NCBI GenBank assembly: GCA_018711005.1
Contig: DVIT01000016.1
Span: forward strand, 1 to 64,000
Direction of reading: 5' to 3'
Source of the DNA: Candidatus Scybalocola faecigallinarum
Lineage (GTDB): Bacteria > Bacillota > Clostridia > Lachnospirales > Lachnospiraceae
Length of the DNA: 64,000 nucleotides
A model generated the notes under the pieces. The model worked only from the letters and a program-made list of their open reading frames with translations. It was not told the DNA's origin and did not search any database. The translations under genes were made by a program, and so were the position numbers. This document shows, in pieces, positions 59,504 through 64,000 of this stretch (position 1 is the first letter of the stretch; each line of letters begins with the position of its first letter).

Positions 59504-60895
59504 ATGGAGAAAATAATGTATCAGGGGCAGGCGTTTTATACGGCAGGATCCGGGCAGCAGATCCTGTTTAATGGTCTGAATGTATTGTGCAGGGATCCTA
59601 AAATGGGGTATATGTATCCGGATTTTAAAGGGGCCCTTCCATGGTTTAAGGAAAGCGGCTTTAATCTGATCCGGCTGGGAATTTTCTGGGACGGCACAGA
59701 GCCGGAGCCGGGAACGTATGATATGGATTACCTGGCAGGGATCAAAGATATTGTTAAGGCCGCAGAGCAGGAAGGCATTTATGTGATCCTGGACATGCAT
59801 CAGGATCTGTTTTCCGTAAAGTTTATTGATGGCGCTCCACTGTGGGCCACATTGGATGAAGGCAAGAACCATCCGGACAACTGTAATGTATGGTATCTGG
59901 CTTATTTTCAAAGCGATGCAGTGATCCAGGCCGCGGACAGCTTTTGGGAAAACCGGCCTGCGCCAGATGGGGCCGGTCTGCTGGATCATTATGTAAGTAT
60001 GTGGGAAATGCTGGCCGGATATTTTAAAGATTGCGGCAATATCATTGCCCTGGAGCCGATGAACGAGCCTTTTATGGGAAGCCTTGCCAGAAATGCTTTT
60101 GGACAGGCTATGGCCATGGTTACGGAGAAATATCCGGAATTTAATATTGGAGATATGGCTCATGTGACCCCGCAGCAGCAGGAAATGTTTTTAAAAATAC
60201 TGGAGGATCGTTTTAAGATCTTTGATCAGCAGGTGCTTATGGGATTTTACCGGAGGATCGGGGAAGCAGTGCATAAGCACTGGGATGTAAATATTGCCAC
60301 CGGGGGAAATATTTTTTCAAGCACCGCCATTTCTACCGGACTTGAACGGCTGGAGCCTTCCGGCAAAGGTCAGATTTATGTGCCTCATGGCTATGACAGT
60401 GTTGTGGATACGGATCAGTACGATGCTTATAACACTGCCAATGTAGACGGGTTATTTGCAGATAAGAAACGTTCTCAGGAGCGTCTGGACCTTCCGGTGA
60501 TCGTAGGAGAGTGGGGTGCATTTCCATCCGGAGATTTTACAAACAAGCTGATTCGTCATATGATCGGGATTTTGGAAAAGTATTTGTGGGGCTCTGCTTA
60601 CTGCGAATATCATCCGGGTATGGAAAATGACGGTAACTTTTCTTCTTTGCGCCGTGCTTATCCGGTATTTACAAGCGGAAGGCTGGAAAGCTATCATTAT
60701 GATGAAAGCGCGCCTGCCCTTACTGTGGAATATAAGGCCGAACCGGGAGAAACTTTGTGCTATTGTCCGTTTCCTGTGCATCAGTTAGAGGCAGCGCTCC
60801 CAATGTCATATTCTGTTGAAAAAATCGGGGAAGGGGCGTATCTTTGTAAGATCGCAACTGAAAGCTCTGGTTTACAAAAGGTGAAGATCTGTTAG
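59504..60895 (+). CDS. GH5-family glycosidase, endoglycoceramidase-like, intracellular
   Basis: A 463-aa clan GH-A glycosidase. The barrel starts [11 protein letters not shown]; catalytic acid/base Glu188 lies in EPMNEPFMG and nucleophile Glu336 in [27 protein letters not shown] near 96-110 is typical of endoglycoceramidase-type GH5. A beta-sandwich tail (about 385-463) ends it. No signal peptide: it acts in the cytoplasm on something imported. With a GH78 rhamnosidase and a sugar symporter it may cut a disaccharide glycoside such as a rutinoside. ATG 59504 follows GAGGAGG. Confidence 0.83.
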   Translation: MEKIMYQGQAFYTAGSGQQILFNGLNVLCRDPKMGYMYPDFKGALPWFKESGFNLIRLGIFWDGTEPEPGTYDMDYLAGIKDIVKAAEQEGIYVILDMHQDLFSVKFIDGAPLWATLDEGKNHPDNCNVWYLAYFQSDAVIQAADSFWENRPAPDGAGLLDHYVSMWEMLAGYFKDCGNIIALEPMNEPFMGSLARNAFGQAMAMVTEKYPEFNIGDMAHVTPQQQEMFLKILEDRFKIFDQQVLMGFYRRIGEAVHKHWDVNIATGGNIFSSTAISTGLERLEPSGKGQIYVPHGYDSVVDTDQYDAYNTANVDGLFADKKRSQERLDLPVIVGEWGAFPSGDFTNKLIRHMIGILEKYLWGSAYCEYHPGMENDGNFSSLRRAYPVFTSGRLESYHYDESAPALTVEYKAEPGETLCYCPFPVHQLEAALPMSYSVEKIGEGAYLCKIATESSGLQKVKIC

Positions 60896-60906
60896 GAGGC
60901 AGTTTT

Positions 60907-62394
60907 ATGGGGAAAATGTCTTTTTGGGATAAGCCTCTTGTGGCAGGGAAGATTACAGGGGAAAATGTTACTGCCAGGGAAAAGTGGCTGGGGTATCTGA
61001 TCGGTCCGGCAGGCGCACTGCTGTTAAATGCAGTGCTTGCGTCTTACTTAAATGTTTATTATACAGATGTGCTGAATCTGACCCATGTATGGGGCGGTGC
61101 ATTTTTAATGCTCTTTCCTATTATCAGCAAGATCATTGATGCTATTACCAATGTGGTCATGGGCCAGATCATTGACCGGAGGCGTACATCTCAGGGAAAG
61201 GCCAGGCCCTGGCTTCTTGTGAGTGCCCCGTTAATGGCAGTGACAGGGATTTTATTATTTACTGTTCCCGCAGCAGGAGAAACGATCCAGGTAATATGGG
61301 TTATGGTCTCCTACAATTTATTTTATTCCTTTGCATTTACGATTTATAATATGAGCCACAGCCTTATGGTCCCTTTATCCACCCGGAATACGGCTCAGAG
61401 GGGGACATTGTCTGTATTTACTAATGTGGCTTCTGTTATGGTGTCCGGGATCATTGTCGCTTTGATCTTTCCTATGGCAGTGCTTCCGGCCCTTGGCGTG
61501 GATAAAGAAAAATGGATCCTGGTCATGAGTGTGATCAGTTTGCTGGCTCTGCCTCTGACCCTGATGGAATATTATTTTACAAAAGAAAGGATCACTGATG
61601 AGCTGGCCGGGCAGGATGTGGAAAAGATCCCTATAAAACGCCAGCTTATGGATGTACTCCATGATAAATACTGGATCGTTATTATCCTGTATTATTTTTT
61701 CTATACTTTTGGATCCAATATAAAAAATATTTCACTGGTGTATTACTGTAATTATGTTCTTGGAAGCTATAATGACGGAATTACTCAGACGATGGTTTCA
61801 GTGATCGGCGGCATTCCTATGGGTATCGGGATTTTTGCTGTGTGGCCTTTGGCGAAACGGTTCGGCAAACGGAATGTAACTATGGCAGGGTTTGTGCTGT
61901 ATATCATTGGCGGCATTATATGTCTTTCAAGTCCTTATAATATGGTCATTGTACTTATCGGCCAGTTTATTAAAAATATCGGCGGACTGCCGTGTGCCTA
62001 TGTTTTTGCTGCCCTTTTGGCAGATGTGCTGGATCATATGGAATGGAAATGCGGCTATCGTCTGGACGGCATTTCAACCTCTGCCAACTCAGTGATTATT
62101 ACCTTATGTGCCGGACTGGCCAGCGGCATCTTTAATCTTCTGCTTTCCGGCGCCGGATATAAAGCGCCGGAGCTGATCAATGGTGAAACGGTGGCCTATA
62201 TTCAAAACGGAGCAACCCAAAGTGTGATTACCGGCAGCTTTGTAGGCGTAGAGATCATCACGGGAGTGATCATGATCGTATTGCTGGCATTTTTAAATGT
62301 GGAAAAGGTGATCCATAAAGAACAGGAGGAAATACGCCTTCGCCGGGAACAGGCTGCTGCCTCGAAAACAGAAGGAGAGGGGACGGATCAATGA
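60907..62394 (+). CDS. GPH-family sugar/glycoside:cation symporter
   Basis: A 495-aa MFS-type transporter with twelve hydrophobic segments, of the glycoside-pentoside-hexuronide (MelB/XylP-like) family. It has the early [21 protein letters not shown], the loop [13 protein letters not shown] after the third segment (family sugar/cation motif), and [14 protein letters not shown] near 153. Likely moves the substrate of the two flanking glycosidases with Na+ or H+. It lies 11 bases after GH5, and its stop overlaps the next start (ATGA). Confidence 0.92.
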   Translation: MGKMSFWDKPLVAGKITGENVTAREKWLGYLIGPAGALLLNAVLASYLNVYYTDVLNLTHVWGGAFLMLFPIISKIIDAITNVVMGQIIDRRRTSQGKARPWLLVSAPLMAVTGILLFTVPAAGETIQVIWVMVSYNLFYSFAFTIYNMSHSLMVPLSTRNTAQRGTLSVFTNVASVMVSGIIVALIFPMAVLPALGVDKEKWILVMSVISLLALPLTLMEYYFTKERITDELAGQDVEKIPIKRQLMDVLHDKYWIVIILYYFFYTFGSNIKNISLVYYCNYVLGSYNDGITQTMVSVIGGIPMGIGIFAVWPLAKRFGKRNVTMAGFVLYIIGGIICLSSPYNMVIVLIGQFIKNIGGLPCAYVFAALLADVLDHMEWKCGYRLDGISTSANSVIITLCAGLASGIFNLLLSGAGYKAPELINGETVAYIQNGATQSVITGSFVGVEIITGVIMIVLLAFLNVEKVIHKEQEEIRLRREQAAASKTEGEGTDQ

Positions 62395-64000
62395 GAGCCG
62401 TACGGTTAAAAACAGAATACTTATACGATCCCACAGGAATTGATATGGTCCGGCCCAGGCTGTTTTGGAACTGTGAGGAAGGGATCCGGCAAAGGGCTTA
62501 TGAAATCCGGGCTTTTGACCCGGACGGGCGCTGTCTTTGGGATAGCGGAAAGGTTGAAGAAGATGGGATGCGGGTACGGTATGGCGGAAAACCGTGTAAA
62601 AGCCGGGATAAAGTGCTGTGGCATGTGCGTCTGTGGGATGAAAATGACCAGCCCGGACCATGGAGCCGGATGGCTTCCTTTGAAATGGGCCTTCTTGCTC
62701 CGGAGGATTGGAAGGGCATCTGGATCACAGGCAATTACAGGCCCAGGCGCCATCGCCGCTATCCGGTGGACTGGTTTTGCCGGGAATTTAATTTGGCAGG
62801 AGTCAAAAAGGCGAGACTTTATATTACAGCCTGCGGCGTATATGAGGCAAGGCTAAATGGCGAACGGGTAGGGAATTATATCCTGGCTCCGGGAATTACC
62901 GATTATAGGAAGCGGATCCAGTATCAGACCTATGATGTGACAAATTTGATCAAGGCAGGCATCAATAAGCTGACGGTAGCTTTAGGGGACGGATGGTACC
63001 GGGGAAGTACCGGAGCCTGGGGTAAGACCTGCCAGTACGGGACACAGACGAAGCTGCTGGCACAGCTTGAGATTACAGATATGGATGGAAAAGATCATGT
63101 TATTGCTACGGATGAGACCTGGAGCTGGTCTGATGACGGCCCTATCCGTTTTGCTGATAACAAAGATGGAGAATGGGTAGATGCAAGAAAAACGCCTACA
63201 TTTTATGGAAAGGCAGCTGCCACGGTGTGTCCGGTTCTCCCCCGGGCTTCCGACAATGTTTTTGTGACAGAACACGAGCATTTTTTGCCCAAACTTTTAA
63301 CAACTCCTTCCGGTGTACGGGTTCTGGATTTTGGCCAGAACATTGCCGGATATGTGTCTTTTCATATTCATGCCCATGAAGGGGAGCGGGTGTTTCTCCG
63401 TTTTGGGGAAATGCTGGATGAGAAGGGGGAGTTTACCCAGAAAAATATCCAGTGTGTATCCAACAAAAAGACAACGCCCCTTCAGCAGGTGAAGTATATA
63501 TGTTGTGAAGGGGAAAACTGTTATAAGACAACATTTGCTGTTTTTGGTTTCCGGTATGTGGCTGTGGAAACAACTGCCGCCTTTAAGCCGGAAGATTTTC
63601 AGGCCATTGCCGTCTATTCAGATCTGGAGGAAACCGGAAGCTTTCAGTGCTCGGAACCTTTATTAAACCGGTTTTATGAAAATACGGTATGGAGTACAAA
63701 GGGAAATTCCTGTGATCTGCCGACCGACTGTCCCACAAGAGAGCGTCATGGCTGGACCGGGGATGCACAGATCTTTTGCCGGACCGGGACATATTTATTT
63801 GATTATATGCCCTTTGCAAAAAAATATCTTAATGATGTTTATGACCAGCAGAAGAAAAATGGCTGTCTGCCTCAGATTGCACCTCCCGGCGGAGTAGACT
63901 GGTATATGAAGGTAATGGACGGATCTGTGGGCTGGGCGGATGCAGGGGTTCTCATGCCATGGAGTCTGTGGAAGCAGTACCAGGATGAGGAAATATTAAA
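62391..64000 (+). CDS. Alpha-L-rhamnosidase, GH78 (partial, cut by window end)
   Basis: The frame is open from ATG 62391 (after AGGAGAGGGG) to the window end, 536 aa so far. An N-terminal fibronectin-like part (1-100), then Bac_rhamnosid_N and concanavalin-like domains (about 135-390, [13 protein letters not shown] and [13 protein letters not shown]), then the helical catalytic barrel. The catalytic acids line up with known GH78: Asp446, Glu451 and Asp458 in [13 protein letters not shown] with the expected spacing of 5 and 7. No signal peptide, so it cleaves terminal rhamnose inside the cell. It overlaps the symporter by four bases. Confidence 0.93.
   Translation, partial: MRAVRLKTEYLYDPTGIDMVRPRLFWNCEEGIRQRAYEIRAFDPDGRCLWDSGKVEEDGMRVRYGGKPCKSRDKVLWHVRLWDENDQPGPWSRMASFEMGLLAPEDWKGIWITGNYRPRRHRRYPVDWFCREFNLAGVKKARLYITACGVYEARLNGERVGNYILAPGITDYRKRIQYQTYDVTNLIKAGINKLTVALGDGWYRGSTGAWGKTCQYGTQTKLLAQLEITDMDGKDHVIATDETWSWSDDGPIRFADNKDGEWVDARKTPTFYGKAAATVCPVLPRASDNVFVTEHEHFLPKLLTTPSGVRVLDFGQNIAGYVSFHIHAHEGERVFLRFGEMLDEKGEFTQKNIQCVSNKKTTPLQQVKYICCEGENCYKTTFAVFGFRYVAVETTAAFKPEDFQAIAVYSDLEETGSFQCSEPLLNRFYENTVWSTKGNSCDLPTDCPTRERHGWTGDAQIFCRTGTYLFDYMPFAKKYLNDVYDQQKKNGCLPQIAPPGGVDWYMKVMDGSVGWADAGVLMPWSLWKQYQDEEIL

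Noticed and set aside
1-64000. CRISPR arrays, tRNA or rRNA genes
   Set aside because: No regular spaced repeats and no cloverleaf or rRNA-like sequence was seen by eye; a tRNAscan or Infernal run would settle it.

Overview
The window is a stretch of chromosome from a low-to-mid GC Firmicute, most likely an anaerobic, spore-forming gut member of the Lachnospiraceae (Clostridia). This is judged from gene content and order: Rex; an nnr-alr-mazF block; a SpoIIM-like gene beside xerD; scpA-scpB among DacF/DacB-type carboxypeptidases; a YtaF-like protein; DUF5685 and DUF3006 proteins; a Na+-dependent biotin decarboxylase; SigA promoters with 17-bp spacers; and strong AGGAGG ribosome sites. The species cannot be named from sequence alone. 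No phage, insertion sequence, CRISPR array, rRNA or tRNA was seen.

Layout. 0-8 kb: an unrecognised protein, a TetR-family regulator, a GlgX-type debranching enzyme, a glycosyltransferase/acyltransferase pair and an ABC-F ATPase. 8-15 kb: rex, nnr, alr, an EndoA/MazF-type gene without visible antitoxin, yebC, a SpoIIM-like membrane protein and xerD. 15-24.5 kb: DAHP synthase, pyruvate kinase and scpAB surrounded by three serine-type D,D-carboxypeptidase genes. 24.6-30.1 kb: a five-gene biotin-dependent decarboxylase operon that carries both a 12S-type and a 5S-type carboxyltransferase with the Na+-pump subunits. 31-34 kb: a TrpXYZ-like ABC importer. 34-38.5 kb: a MoxR / DUF58 / transglutaminase operon. 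38.7-48.6 kb: an LVIVD-repeat protein, DegV, an M3 peptidase, a relic of an FtsX-type permease, a SEC-C protein, DUF3006, and a five-gene run (oxidoreductase, DUF5685, J-domain protein, membrane protein, PHP phosphoesterase). 48.7-52.5 kb: an iron alcohol dehydrogenase, then tyrA-aroA. 52.8-58.2 kb: an EF-G-like GTPase, deoD-deoB, a Fic-like protein with a degenerate active site and a DUF5688-like protein. 58.1 kb to the end: an AraC regulator divergent from a GH5 glycosidase, a GPH symporter and a GH78 alpha-L-rhamnosidase that runs off the window.

How parts connect. aroF, aroA and tyrA with the TrpXYZ-like importer supply aromatic amino acids. Pyruvate kinase, the decarboxylase and the alcohol dehydrogenase belong to fermentative carbon and redox flow. 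A Rex-like operator in the alcohol dehydrogenase promoter ties that gene to the rex gene 41 kb away. The last locus looks like uptake and cytoplasmic cleavage of a rhamnose-containing glycoside.

The most striking unexplained DNA is a set of dispersed palindromes. One family has arms like GTAACGATTCAGCCATGC. A second has ends like GATGCCAGGGTCAAA. A 167-bp copy of the second type upstream of degV could fold as a closed multi-arm structure.
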